This document shows positions 11,100-21,869 of a stretch of 64,000 bases of DNA, piece after piece (positions within the stretch are counted from its first letter, which is position 1; each line of letters starts with the position of its first letter). The stretch lies in the NCBI RefSeq assembly GCF_014805625.2, contig NW_023998423.1, forward strand, positions 4,110,672 to 4,174,671. The letters run 5' to 3'. A program made the position numbers and the translations under genes. The notes under the pieces are model-generated. The model saw nothing but the letters and a program-made list of their open reading frames with translations, made no database searches and was not told the DNA's origin. The stretch comes from Glossina fuscipes. Its lineage: Eukaryota > Arthropoda > Insecta > Diptera > Glossinidae.

Positions 11100-14000
11100 A
11101 TGTAAAGCACTTTGTAATTTTTATTTAAATTAATTTTTAATGTTTTTTAATGAGATTCTTTGCCCTGCGTTTAAACAACACCATTCCATTATCTTCGCAA
11201 GCGTGTAGCGTTTCAAAGCAAGCGATCAAAGCGTTTGTTGAAAATCATCGTAATTGCATCCTTCGAAATGCTGTTTAGTAATCTCATGAGTAATGAATGG
11301 TTCGAAATAAATCATACAAGAAACAAGGCAATGATAAGAAAAGTAAAGTGAAGGGGAAAGCGAACAATTAATGTAAAGGAATTGCATGAGAAATGACACC
11401 ATCCACGCAACATCAGAAAGATCAGTTTCAGTTCAGACAACAGGTTCTGAAAACATACTCGTAGCTAATATATAGAGGACATGCAAAGCAAACCTTTACA
11501 AATTAAGGAAAAGTAAATAAGTAAAAGAAAAAACCTAAACAATCTCATCTATCGAAGTGGCATCTTGGCTAGAAATGCAAGTTGCATTACGTAATCTTGT
11601 TACACACTTGCACATGCATGCATGCACGACCTTCTAATTTGTGCATAATTTGTGTTGTACATGTCACTCATTTGACATTAATTTTCTTTTCGTTGTTCCT
11701 CTGATTATCTGAAGTTCAGGTTGACTATCCTTAATGCCGGCGGTCTTCTTCTATGGTTAGATAAAACAGTGACATTTATTACATTTCTCGCTTTTTATAA
11801 CTATCACTATCAGAGAGAAGGGCACAGACATAATAAATTCATATAAAATTTTTCCGTTACACATGGCTTTTCGCTTAATTGAACTCGCTGCCTGTGTACT
11901 TTAGATATGAAATAAAACCCTAGTCTCAATACGGTAATGAACTCTAACAATCATGAAAGTTGCCACAGCTATGAGCTACATCTTCAGGCTAATATTGGAA
12001 ATGGTTTGATCCATAATTACATTTGAGGAAAGAAAAAACGAAGAAATGGAAAGACGAGCTTGCGTTTGGTTAGAAATTTGATAGTTTCTCAGGTAATGAT
12101 CCCGTAAACGTTTGCATCCACTTTCTTTTATGTACGATCTTCTACGATATTTTTTTGAACTTGTCTACGAATTTTAAAGATGAATATATTTGCAGATATT
12201 ATAATCGCTCCGAGAGACCTATGGATCCGGTTAACTAATTTAACTCAGTAGACCGCTTAGATTAAAAACCTTTACAGGATCGTTCGCTTAATATCATCAA
12301 TGAAGAAATTAAGAGAAAATATTGCGTTAGTGGACATAAATGTAAGTGAAAAGGCGCCTCTTACCACAAATGGATTTAAATTTATGTGAACAGCTATTTT
12401 ATTCCTGGCACGAATCTTGACTTAACCTAAATATTTAAGAAGCAGCTTTTTTAAGGAATTTGCATTTGCCAGGAATTGTCGAGGAGCTCTTTACGATAAC
12501 AGTTAAGAGCTCTCAACGGTGATATTTTAAATATGTATTACTTTTAAGCCTTTTTCCAGTTTCTTAACTATTATCTACAACTAATGTAGTTGTGCCAAAC
12601 TTAACTCATGGAAATCTAATATGTGTATACGTCCTAGAGTTCAATGTCTTCTCTTAATTCTTGGCTGCTTATTGAACTTCAATAAGGTATGAAGATGAAG
12701 GAAGGCATTGTGATTCCCATGTGATCCAAAAATATGCATATTTAAAATGCATGTTCATGGGATAAGCGTAACATAGTGAATAATATCACATGTTAGCCTT
12801 AAGCCGTCGAAAGCAACGACAAACCCAGCATACCTCTCGAAAAAAATGTCTGAATAAAACATATATTTCGTTTTTTCAAATTGATGGGCACCTTAAAAAT
12901 TACAACTCAAAGACGAGTAAAGGAGAAGATTGCATTATTGTAGTAGCGGTAGTAGTAATAGCAGTAGTAGCTGTGGTACAGTTAATGTAACACGAGCCTA
13001 ATTTTGTTGTTGGATTTATTAGATGTGAGGTTAAATGCGGTTGAGCAGACGAATAATTTCAATCAGTCTCGTGTTGATGAAAAACTCAATAACAAACTCT
13101 AAGCACATGAAGTGCTCACTATTTAAAGAATTGTGCATGAATTCCGTAGCTCTTTGCTGAAATTTCGAATAATTACTTGTCTCCGAATTTTTCAAAATTA
13201 TATAATTAATTTTGCTTTTAGTTGGACGAGAACATTGTATAGCGAACAAAAATGCCCAAAGCATCTGTCATAGAATATGAAAATTCTTGATCAGCTTGGT
13301 TTAACCGTATACGCCAATCCGGCTTTTCGTCTCCTTAACATATGCTTTTCTTGAAACTTTCAAAACTGCACAAATTAGAAAAGAAAGCTTGCCACACACT
13401 GCTATGTTCCGTTATCGGCTTGATCTACAAATAGCCAAAGTTTTAATAGGCTTCTGTTAACTGGTGAATACCTATAAATGAATAAATTGCAAGCTTCTTC
13501 ACGATTTTCACAACATTGAGAGGTTACTCATCAAACTGTAGATGGACAGAAGAAAAAAAAAAATCCGCCACCTTTACCCCCCTTTAACCCATGAACATCC
13601 ACGGAACATAAGCAACACCACATTACTCGACATTGTCTCCCCAAATTTTACACTAGCCAGTTCGCCATTTCGGACAAAAAATTCTATTCGTAGAACTAAA
13701 CTCTTTACTAGTTATCTTCAATCATAGCAAAGGTTATAAAATGCTTTCCTACGGCACAGTGGCGAACAAAGGGAATTGAATGACAACAAACCCTCGCGTC
13801 CTACTCTTACGAAGCAATTACTTTGGCAATACTGAATTTATTGAAAGAACAAACGAATCCATATTTGTGCTAAAACTCTTTTGTCTTATACACCCACGTT
13901 TCTAGTCTCGAACAGTGGTAGTATAATGAAATTTTTATCTCCGGCGTTGCCGAAGAAACTTACGCTACCAACAAAATGCCTGGAAAGCAAATATATTTCT

Positions 14001-14650
14001 AATCTATGTTGAAGATCGATCGCGTACTTCTGCACATACAACTAACTGGAACTCTGTAGAACACGTTTTAATCGGCGTGGGAAGCCTTCTCCAATAAAAT
14101 TTGAACGTTCGGTATACTTTTTCTAAAAGAGACTTCTTCTTCTTCTAGAATTTAACATATGATTCATTCTGCGTAAAAAAGGTTCGATGTGAACGTGAAG
14201 TTCTTTGTGCGAATTTCGGCGACCGGCTTGGTTGCCCCTATGTAACTATGATCATTTTCTTTATGTTTTCCATTTATTTTCTTATTTCATTCAGACTGCT
14301 TAACGAGCTCTCAGAAGTTGGGATGAAGGTTCTAATGCATTTACAGTATACTTCGGTCTTTATGCCATGAGATCATTTATTTCATCATTAAGACAATTTT
14401 CTGGTGTTAAGCTGACCTGAAAAGTGCTGATGATAACAGTTTGATCGGATTTTTGACCAGAAATCACGGAAATATCTTAACATTAAAATAATAATGATGC
14501 TATTGGAGATATGAAAAAGAATTATCAAATAAAATGATGCGTAACTGATTTGCAATTGGTTCCAACTAATAAAAAAAATTATTCTTGATTTTTAATCGCG
14601 ACAAATCAAGGCTTTCTACCAAGCCCTAATGTAGGTATATATATATATAT
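11100..14650. other. AT-rich noncoding stretch
   Basis: About 3.5 kb with no recognisable gene. ORFs are up to 77 codons and carry no known motif. GTAGTA-type trinucleotides occur at about 12938-12972. A CATGCATGCATGCA run lies near 11613-11625. Old, unrecognisable transposon DNA cannot be excluded. Confidence 0.5.
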
Positions 14651-14652
14651 GC

Positions 14653-15042
14653 TGTTACGAAAGTCTTTTCTGGATACGGTTCGTATCGCTAGATCTTGGT
14701 TTCTCTAAGGGAAAAACACTTGCACGTTTTCACTACGAGTCTCTTTTATTTACAATCAATTTTCTTGAGAGCAGAGTTATTCACAATTTATTTATGGCAA
14801 TGCTGTCGACTTCTCAGCTCAAATATTCTTTTTCGACTTCAATATTCTTATCCGACTGACTCTGTCTCCGCAAATAGTCTGTTAACCTGCTTTCTGTTAA
14901 CCTGCTTTTCCTCTAATCATTTTCCGCGGCCGGCAGCTGCATGACGCGTCGCGGATATGCACTTGGGTTTTCCCTCTCTAGGGAATTTATTTTTTGGGAA
15001 AATCAATTAGTTGGAATGAACTGATTTCGAATTTCCTTAACA
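14653..15042 (-). mobile_element. Solo-LTR-like element
   Basis: Read on the minus strand this segment starts TGTTAAGG and ends TTTCGTAACA, a TGTTA/TAACA terminal inverted repeat. It carries AATAAA followed by AGAGACTCGTAGTG, roughly 95 bp before its end, typical of an LTR polyadenylation region. It has a GC-rich patch (CCGCGGCCGGCAGCTG, plus-strand view) unlike its flanks. A 15 bp direct duplication CTGTTAACCTGCTTT lies at 14879-14893 and 14894-14908. No purine tract, primer-binding site or clear target duplication is seen, so a solo LTR is the best reading. Confidence 0.5.
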
Positions 15043-16000
15043 ATATTATGTTTTTTTATGCGGTTAACTCACATATATATGATACCGAAAACCTTAGGGT
15101 TTAAACGGACGCGATCTTTTCATTGAGTGGAATTCTGAGATTTGCGTTCCATCATTAAATTGTTGTTTGAAATGTTGGAGTTTTTTGCTCATTATCTTAC
15201 TGAAAGGATTTAAGCACCTATCGATGTTTTATTCTTGTGTGGAAAATAACTTTCACGCAAAATAGTGAACCTACTGCCTATTGCTACTTTTGCGATCTCA
15301 TCAATTTCCTGCAACTTCACTTTTCGATTATCGAGAATAATTGTTGGCATTTTGGTGATATCTCTGGAGCAGTAAACCCTTTTTGGGAGATCACATGAGT
15401 TAAAATTACCAAACCACCAAGAAAGAGTTGTTTTCGACGAAGAGGAGTGGAACTTGCTATAGCACTTTTCAAACCAATGTTTGTCAGAGTTTAACGGGAT
15501 ATTTGTTCGCCAATATTTTATCGCGAAAATAGCGAAAGTAATAGTGGCACGAAATCTTAATGGGGATCGTAATGTCTTTATATCGCCACTGAGAAGATTG
15601 TTACTGACTGACGAGTTATTTGTTCAGCGACTATTGCTTAGGAATATATTCAAAAATTGTTGCCTTTTGTTATTCTTGTTCAATAGATAGATCTAAACAT
15701 TTAATTAATTAAATTCTTAAATCTGAATAATATTTATATTATTGTCAAATTTTTAAATCAAGGCCACTTGAAGTGAATTAACATTTATTTCGTTTTATTC
15801 TCATATATAATGCGCTTTCCTTTGCGGTTATCTAAGCATTTGTTTGTTACCTTAAAAACGACCGAGAAACAAAAAACTCCTCAACTCAAATATGTCAAAT
15901 CAGTAAATAAATGAATAAAACAAGAAACTAACATAAAACACAAATCATTGACGACAATCGACAATAGATGGAAAATTGTTCTATTAAGCTGATACTTGCT
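15043..16000. other. AT-rich noncoding stretch
   Basis: No gene identified. One 69-codon ORF (15481-15690, plus) starts with TTG and has no recognisable domain. Confidence 0.5.
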
Positions 16001-16043
16001 GGTACTTGTGGCAATTGCGACGACAGCAACTATGTCGATGCAG

Positions 16044-16110
16044 TAACATCAAGAAATTGATGGACTCGTAATGTAAGCAGCATTGGCTGAGCTTGTCCTT
16101 CTTGATGTTA
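16044..16110. other. Hairpin-forming inverted repeat
   Basis: TAACATCAAGAA at 16044-16055 is the exact reverse complement of TTCTTGATGTTA at 16099-16110. Further in, GGAC can pair with GTCC, with an asymmetric internal loop. A transcript could form a stem of about 16 pairs with a short terminal loop. It is shorter and more bulged than a typical insect pre-miRNA, and a chance occurrence is plausible. Confidence 0.25.
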
Positions 16111-16582
16111 TTGTTGTTTACATATGTTTTATAGAGAGAACAGTCAGAACGATTTTAAAAGCATTCGATGATAATCTAACGAATCTGTCAACGAGCCGAT
16201 CATAGGCCAAACAAAAAAAAAGAAAAAAAAAAAGAAACGTAAAGAAAAGAAGACACAAATACGTATTATATTGAAGCAGTAAGAGTAGCGAAGAACCGCA
16301 AGATTAGCATTTAAAAAATGTTGTATACATATAGAAATTTAGAGCATGATTATGGAGGCAAGATGAGACGAGACTAGAAGCTTAACTAATGGTGGACTGA
16401 TTATCAAGCAAAAATATGTACATATTTGTAACCGCAACAACAACATCATTTGCTCGGATAGAGTATGTATAGCGTGTGTTTTTGTTTTTCATTTTTTCTA
16501 TTTTGTTGTTGCTGCAAAGAATCTGATTTTGAGAGTCAAGTCCGCGAGCCGCATAACTTGGTCGATAGATAAACACATATAA

Positions 16583-16625
16583 ATGCATGTGCATGTGCAT
16601 GTGCATGTGCATGTGTATGTGCGTG
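16583..16625 (+). repeat. TGCATG hexamer microsatellite
   Basis: About five tandem GTGCAT hexamers followed by degenerate GTGTATGTGCGTG. On the minus strand two frames read as long His-Met or His-Ala alternations, which explains the 121- and 132-codon ORFs covering this site. Confidence 0.9.
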
Positions 16626-18234
16626 TTGCATTGTAAGACACAACCATAACTGTATGACATTGAAAGAACATGAACAATCAACGTTGCAAATGGCATGGCA
16701 TACATACACAACAAGCCATACTTTATGACGGTAACGTTTGGGTACACAAGTACACAAGATAATATGTGATGTTAGGGAGGCACTTAAAAAGCTACTCACT
16801 CGGCTATGTATGTGCATGCGTTTGTATGCGATTGATTGTTTTCTTTTTGCTTTTTTATTTTTTGCTTTTTTGTTTTGTTTCTTCGGTTCGTCAATAGGAA
16901 TCTCTCTCTGGCCATCATCGAACGATCGATCCATCTATCTATCTATCGATGACCGTGAAGTTTTAATGTTCAAATGCGAGTCAACTGATATTTAAACAGC
17001 AGGCTAACTGAAGATGTTAGTAAGTGGTAAGTTGGCTGTGCATGCATCTATGCATGCATACAAACATGCAAACATATATATGCGTACCATCCATACATAC
17101 GTACATAGATAGGTAGATGAATGAGTGATATCTAAACAAGAATTACAAGAGTAACAATCGTAGCTAAACAATTACAACAATCATTACATTAACTACTATT
17201 ACTACTCTACATGTGTACGTTATTGCTGTAAGAAAATTGCAACTTTACTTAGTGCTTACTACTACACTACAGAGTGATGGACATACAACTGGCATTGCCA
17301 GTAGTCAATGTCTCTTAAATGACAATGTTGCACTGTTTCGTTTCCTATCCATTTATTGCTCTCTGTTTGGATGCAGAAACTGCATTAAGAAAAAAAAAAA
17401 AAAACAACGACTGAAGGTTAAAACATCCAGAAAATTAAAGACTATACACACACGTATTCACAGAGGAGCAACAAGTAAAAAATAAAAAAAAATAAAAATA
17501 TTATTTAGTTATGTTGAATTAAATTTGCGTTAGGTTTACATTCCATTGTTTGTTTTTTTTTTTTGTTGTTGTTGTCCGTCTCTTTATTCACATCCCTTTA
17601 TGTCATTAATATTACAAATCTCAAGGGCTTTGCTTACAAGAATGTGCCGTTCATTGTGCATAGCCATTAGCCATTAAGGAAGAAATTGTCTTGAATCGAT
17701 TTTAAAAGAAATTTATAAGATAAGCAATTGTTTTGTTATTGAGTATAATTGTGTGGTGTGCACACACAAAAGCACATACAAAAAATACTCAATTGTCACA
17801 CGTCATAGTCGTATATATAAAAAAAAAAAAAAAAAATTTGCGGTACAATCATTTGCAGGTATTTACATTTTCACCTTAAGGCCGTAACAAGAAATAAAAT
17901 TCGATATTATGCAATGCACGACGCAAAGCAACGATGGTAAAGGAGAAAACTATTCTATTAATTCAGTCCTGCTATCTGCAACGCGAAAATAAAACATTTT
18001 TCATTTTACACTCAAATACGGCTTTGATTTCTCTATAAATAGCATTAAAGTCGCTCTAATAATAAAGGATAGCTTGAAAATGAGCAATAAAAGAGAATTG
18101 GAGTGACTTAGCTGAAGCTAACCTTACACAATACGCCCGGGCGTGTGTGTGTGTGTCGAATGCCAATGTGTTCTCCGATTCTCTTTCTCGTCCTACACGA
18201 CCGAAGGAAGCATAAGAAACCCCGCAAACTATAT

Positions 18235-18950
18235 GCGTTCTTGATCAGCATCAAATTCTAAATCAATTAAACATGTCCGTCTGTCCGTTTGTCTGTCTCT
18301 CCCTCTGTATAATGTCTCTTGTAAGCATTCCCCTGGTCGCAAAAGTAAAGTTATCGACATCAAACTTCGCAGAAACATAGGAATTTCTTGCGCGCAGGTT
18401 CGCATTGAAAATGACCTAAATCGGTCGGAAGGACATGCCCACAGTAGCCAGTGACCTGCGAACACTTCTGTTTTCAGAATTTTCGTTTTCAGATTTTTTG
18501 CTCGTTACTTATAAATTTGAGCAGAAAAAAGTACAAAAATTTGAACGAACATTCTAAAGGCGGTGCTGTAGAACAAGCTCCAAAAACCCCCATAAAGTGT
18601 ATAAACTCTTACCCGGTGTCAAATTTGGAACACATGTCATCATACCCGCCTATTCATCTGACCATCTGCCTATCTGTGCAGCTATATCTACGGTAACGAT
18701 TCTACCACTAGCGGAAATGAAGAAATCGCCTACAAATTTTCTTTTTACTTTTCGAAAAACACGCCTACATCGCCCACATGCCTGTGCGACAAAACCTTGT
18801 AGCTTCTAAAGAGAAAAGATCAACCGCGCCCACTCTTTACTATGAAGCATGAAAATTTAGTTCCTTTACTTATTTATCTTTTTTACGATAACGTTGATGG
18901 GTTTAAGAGATTCGGTCACGACCGAAGGTAATTTTCTTACTTGTTTCGTT
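18235..18950 (-). repeat. Dispersed TTCGGTC/GACCGAA repeat, minus copy
   Basis: Read on the minus strand it begins AACAAGTAAGAAAATTACC and the perfect inverted repeat TTCGGTC-GT-GACCGAA (18911-18926), then continues with blocks such as GGACAGACGGACATG (18270-18290 region) seen in related copies. About 715 bp. The distal tail block found at 40821-40850 is absent, so the copy is truncated there. ORFs inside (18229-18465, 18451-18696, 18597-18809) are not recognisable proteins. Confidence 0.55.
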
Positions 18951-19141
18951 TACTTTTTTCTCAAATGATTTAATATCACATTAGCCAAACTGTCTACCCA
19001 TGCAAACTATTGCTCTTTCGTCTGCTTTGTTCAGTGATAGTGTTTCGCATGAAAGCATCGGATGATCAAGCTTAACTTTAAGTTATAACCCGAGGCTTAA
19101 AATGGAAAACTTAGGTTGTGCTCTAAGAGTGAGATTGTTTT

Positions 19142-19423
19142 TCACACGAGTAATTCTTTACTCATTGAAAACATTAGCGATATGACAAGAATTACGCTCG
19201 CGTTGCTTTTCAATGTCAATAATAATTTCTGTGCCAGTCGCTCCTTAATATCCATTACGTCAAACATTGCTCGTACACTCGGCTTTTCCATCAGCCAGTC
19301 CATGCGTCCATCCACCCTTTTGAAGTTTTTCGGTTCGTAAGGTTTTTTTTTTCCATTTATTGGATCGACGATGAGTTTCATGTCTACCTTTTTGTTTGAG
19401 ATTTTAAATCCGCTGACCCTCAA
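19142..19423 (-). CDS. Unrecognised protein-like ORF (possible exon or relic)
   Basis: The open frame runs from a TTG (19423) to a stop at 19142; the first ATG lies 14 codons in and leaves 79 residues. The translation is not low complexity: a charged segment near residues 24-46 (NGKKKPYEPKNFKRVDGRMD), a segment MFDVMDIKERLAQKLLLTL and a hydrophobic stretch SVILVISLMFSM near the C-terminus. It is less AT-rich than its flanks. An A10 run lies inside the frame. I do not recognise the family. It could be an internal exon, a small gene or a decayed transposon ORF; no clear promoter or splice pair was found. Confidence 0.25.
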   Translation of the reverse strand: MRVSGFKISNKKVDMKLIVDPINGKKKPYEPKNFKRVDGRMDWLMEKPSVRAMFDVMDIKERLAQKLLLTLKSNASVILVISLMFSMSKELLV

Positions 19424-19679
19424 GGAAGTAATTCTTCCACCACTTCAAGGACTATCAAGCTGAAATAGACAGAAATTTTTGTTGTCGCAAAGCTAGCTAG
19501 CACTTAGCGCCCTCAAGATTTAGGAAATTGAAATTATCTCAAGTTTACGGAGAATGCAGGCAGGTTCTCTTAATTACACCTTAAGCAAAAGTCGAATGAA
19601 TGAATGAATAAACAAGTAAATGATTTCTAGTTTCACATTTTTCAAGTTAGAGAATATTCGGCAGTGGTGAAGAGCATCC

Positions 19680-19794
19680 AAATTTGACTGCAAACGTTGT
19701 TGCATAAAAAAAAAAAAAAATTTTGACTAATTTGCGTGGGTCCGTTCATATTGTTATAGGAGGCTGGTGAAGAATCACTTTTAGATTTTTCGTC

Positions 19795-19829
<35 letters not shown>

Positions 19830-20453
19830 ATTTCTAACATAACACACCATCCATCCAAATATTGATAGAGTATTTTCTCGTTTTCTTTTCATTTGACACA
19901 CGACCGGCAGTCAATTGGCACGCGTTAACTTTTCAAGGTCCTTCTATTTCTCATTTTTATTTTTCCTTTTGTTTTGATTTTTTTTTTTTTTTTTTTGTAT
20001 TTTATTTATTTCTATTATTGGCCCAAAAAGCATAAATGTCATTATAAGTTTTGTAAATGTCATCGTCATCATCTTGAATGTCATTAAGAGACATTAAGGT
20101 TTAAATGACATTGACTTTGACATTGACACCAACTCCTTAGAGAGCCTACATTTCATTTCGCTCCTAAGATAAGAGGCTTGTGTGTTTGTTTATTTTGTAT
20201 TTATTACACACAATGCTCATACTTATGATAGATTAAGTTGGCCGACGTCACAACATAACACAATACGGTCATAACACATGTAAGGAACGATTTAAGATTA
20301 TTTCATATTATTGTTGTTGTTGTTGTTGTTGTTGTTGCTTTTAACAACAATAACAACAATGTTATTACGCTGACGCTGTTATTTTTAACATGATCTCATA
20401 AACTCTCTTAAGGAAAAGATTTGATCTATACGTGACTTGTTGATAATTTTTCT
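19680..20453. repeat. Simple-sequence island
   Basis: Contains poly-A (19706-19720), a TA microsatellite (about 19795-19829), poly-T (19978-19996) and a TTG trinucleotide run (about 20310-20339), followed shortly by complementary AACAAT runs. It ends at an assembly gap. Confidence 0.75.
20031..20130. promoter_or_regulatory. Cluster of TGACA/TGTCA words
   Basis: Six copies of the TALE-homeodomain core TGACA or its complement occur in about 90 bp: 20037-20041, 20058-20062, 20079-20083, 20106-20110, 20118-20122 and 20124-20128. Several share the longer context AAATGTCAT or ATGACATT. Homothorax and related TALE proteins bind TGACA. The cluster is seen directly; a role as an enhancer is inference, and a decayed local tandem repeat could give the same picture. 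Confidence 0.25.
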
Positions 20454-20553
20454 NNNNNNNNNNNNNNNNNNNNNNNNNNNNNNNNNNNNNNNNNNNNNNN
20501 NNNNNNNNNNNNNNNNNNNNNNNNNNNNNNNNNNNNNNNNNNNNNNNNNNNNN
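20454..20553. other. Assembly gap (100 N)
   Basis: One hundred ambiguous bases, most likely an arbitrary placeholder. The first known bases after it are a T run (20554-20574), consistent with an assembly break at a homopolymer. Confidence 0.97.
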
Positions 20554-21430
20554 TTTTTTTTTTTTTTTTTTTTTAATAGCAAGAATAGCAAGCGACCTGT
20601 AATAACTCTTATCGTATAACTCAAATTGAGATGGAATCTCTTAAATGCGTAGACAAGTACAGATATTTGTCGGAAGGTGTCAATTAGTTGATTTGTCAAA
20701 ATTTCAAACACCATCAGGGTCCCGAGTTAATCCGATTTTTTATTTTTTTAAAAAACATTTTGTAACTTTCTTGGAAATAAAAAAATTAATTAAAATTTTT
20801 TTTATTATGTTGCTCGTAAAAAAGTCAAGCGGACACACAACAATACCAATTACCGTATGTTACGGCTTTCGAATTCGGATTTTATTTTTTTTTTATTTTT
20901 TTTATTTTTTTTTTTTTTTAAAGCCACTTTGACAACACGTTCTCTTTACCCTACTCTACAGTAGCCCGAACGATTTTGACAGATTTGTGTTATAAATCGC
21001 GCAATTGAGTCGTTTTTTGTTCATTTCATATCAATAGAGTTTGTTTGGCTTTGTTAGGTCAGTTATTATGACCGTACATAATCTTTGTTGTTGAGTTTAT
21101 TCTTATTTCCAATAAATTCATTTTGATTGATCTTTTTCCTCAGTCGTCTTGTGTTGCTTGTTAAAAATTGTAAATCATCAAGATTAAAATTTTTATTTCG
21201 TTTATATTTTATGATATCTTTGATTGATTATCTTTCGTTTAAATTTTATACTTAAGCGATATTTTCGTTAGATATTACAGATCACATTTTATGCCTGTTG
21301 CTTACAGATATATACAATCATACAATTCATTAGTCAATAAGTTCCGTGACTGAATAGGAAGTAAACCTTTTTTTTTGCGTGAATTGATTTTATTTTTTTA
21401 ACATATGTAGTCTTGTAAGTTTTGTTATTA
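20554..21430. other. AT-rich noncoding stretch
   Basis: T runs at 20554-20574 and about 20880-20920. No gene or named repeat is visible. Confidence 0.55.
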
Positions 21431-21434
21431 CTCG

Positions 21435-21665
21435 TTATCGTTCATAGGCAATCCATACCGCGACCTTACTAATGGGTCTAATGTATCCGCCTCGGTTCCT
21501 GGTGCTCCAATACCTATATTGAGGGTTGTTGCCAATACCGATATTGATCTTGTGTCGGAGCATCATAATCTCCATCGCCGCGCACATTCTAAATGATTCT
21601 ATTGATACCCTCTGTGTGTCTGATACCCTCAGTGATCCACTGAAAGGAACTGCACTTGGTGGCAC
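21435..21665 (-). CDS. Unrecognised GC-richer ORF
   Basis: The 76-codon minus-strand ORF is less AT-rich than its surroundings and not repetitive (N-terminal part reads MPPSAVPFSGSLRVSDTQRV). I cannot assign a family. It lies about 70 bp upstream of a SINE copy and could be a decayed transposon coding fragment. The evidence is only composition and openness, so the call is weak. Confidence 0.15.
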   Translation of the reverse strand: MPPSAVPFSGSLRVSDTQRVSIESFRMCAAMEIMMLRHKINIGIGNNPQYRYWSTRNRGGYIRPISKVAVWIAYER

Positions 21666-21704
21666 GTTGTGAATTATAATACTAAGTTAACTAAAGTCTA
21701 TTCG

Positions 21705-21865
21705 ACCTCAGGAGCCGAGAAGCGAAGTAAGCCCAGTACGGATCTCGGCTAACAACTTAATGATCGTGGGTTCAAACTTCAAGTGTGGTGGAGTTTTCAA
21801 TAAAGCCGTTAGCCTTAGATGCTAGTTCTTTAAAACTTTAGTCTTAGAATATATAATTGACAATA
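21705..21865 (+). mobile_element. tRNA-derived SINE, diverged copy
   Basis: Matches the copies at 24331 and 57664 through the B-box region (AATGATCGTGGGTTCAAACTTC) and the body GTGGAGTTTTCAATAAAGCCG...TAGCCTTAGATGCTAG...TTTAAAACTTTAGTCTTAGAAT. The head, where box A should be, is diverged or rearranged. The tail is AATTGACAATAATAA, like the ATA-rich tail of the 57 kb copy. Confidence 0.55.
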
Positions 21866-21869
21866 ATAA

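Larger units (their letters stand above)
9440..11100. repeat. Simple-sequence island
   Basis: ACATA/TACA tracts (about 9715-9790), GATGAT runs (about 9675-9700), CAGT tetramers (about 10026-10047), poly-A (10230-10254), CAG/AGC trinucleotides (about 10462-10517), CAA trinucleotides (about 10697-10735), CG then TG dinucleotides (about 10798-10864) and several T runs. The long Cys/Ala/Ile/His-rich translations on both strands are products of these repeats. The density of short tracts resembles intronic DNA of flies. Confidence 0.8.
16001..18120. repeat. Simple-sequence island
   Basis: Contains A-rich tracts, a TGCATG hexamer array, ATCT tetramers (about 16934-16950), CATA/ATAC runs (about 17040-17115), poly-A at 17389-17404 and 17820-17837, and a poly-T near 17552-17562. 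The His/Met/Ala repeat ORFs are translations of the hexamer. No gene is supported. Confidence 0.75.

Noticed and set aside
16382..16995. 121- and 132-codon minus ORFs with His-Met and His-Ala alternation
   Set aside because: Produced by the TGCATG hexamer array; reading through it in any frame is open.
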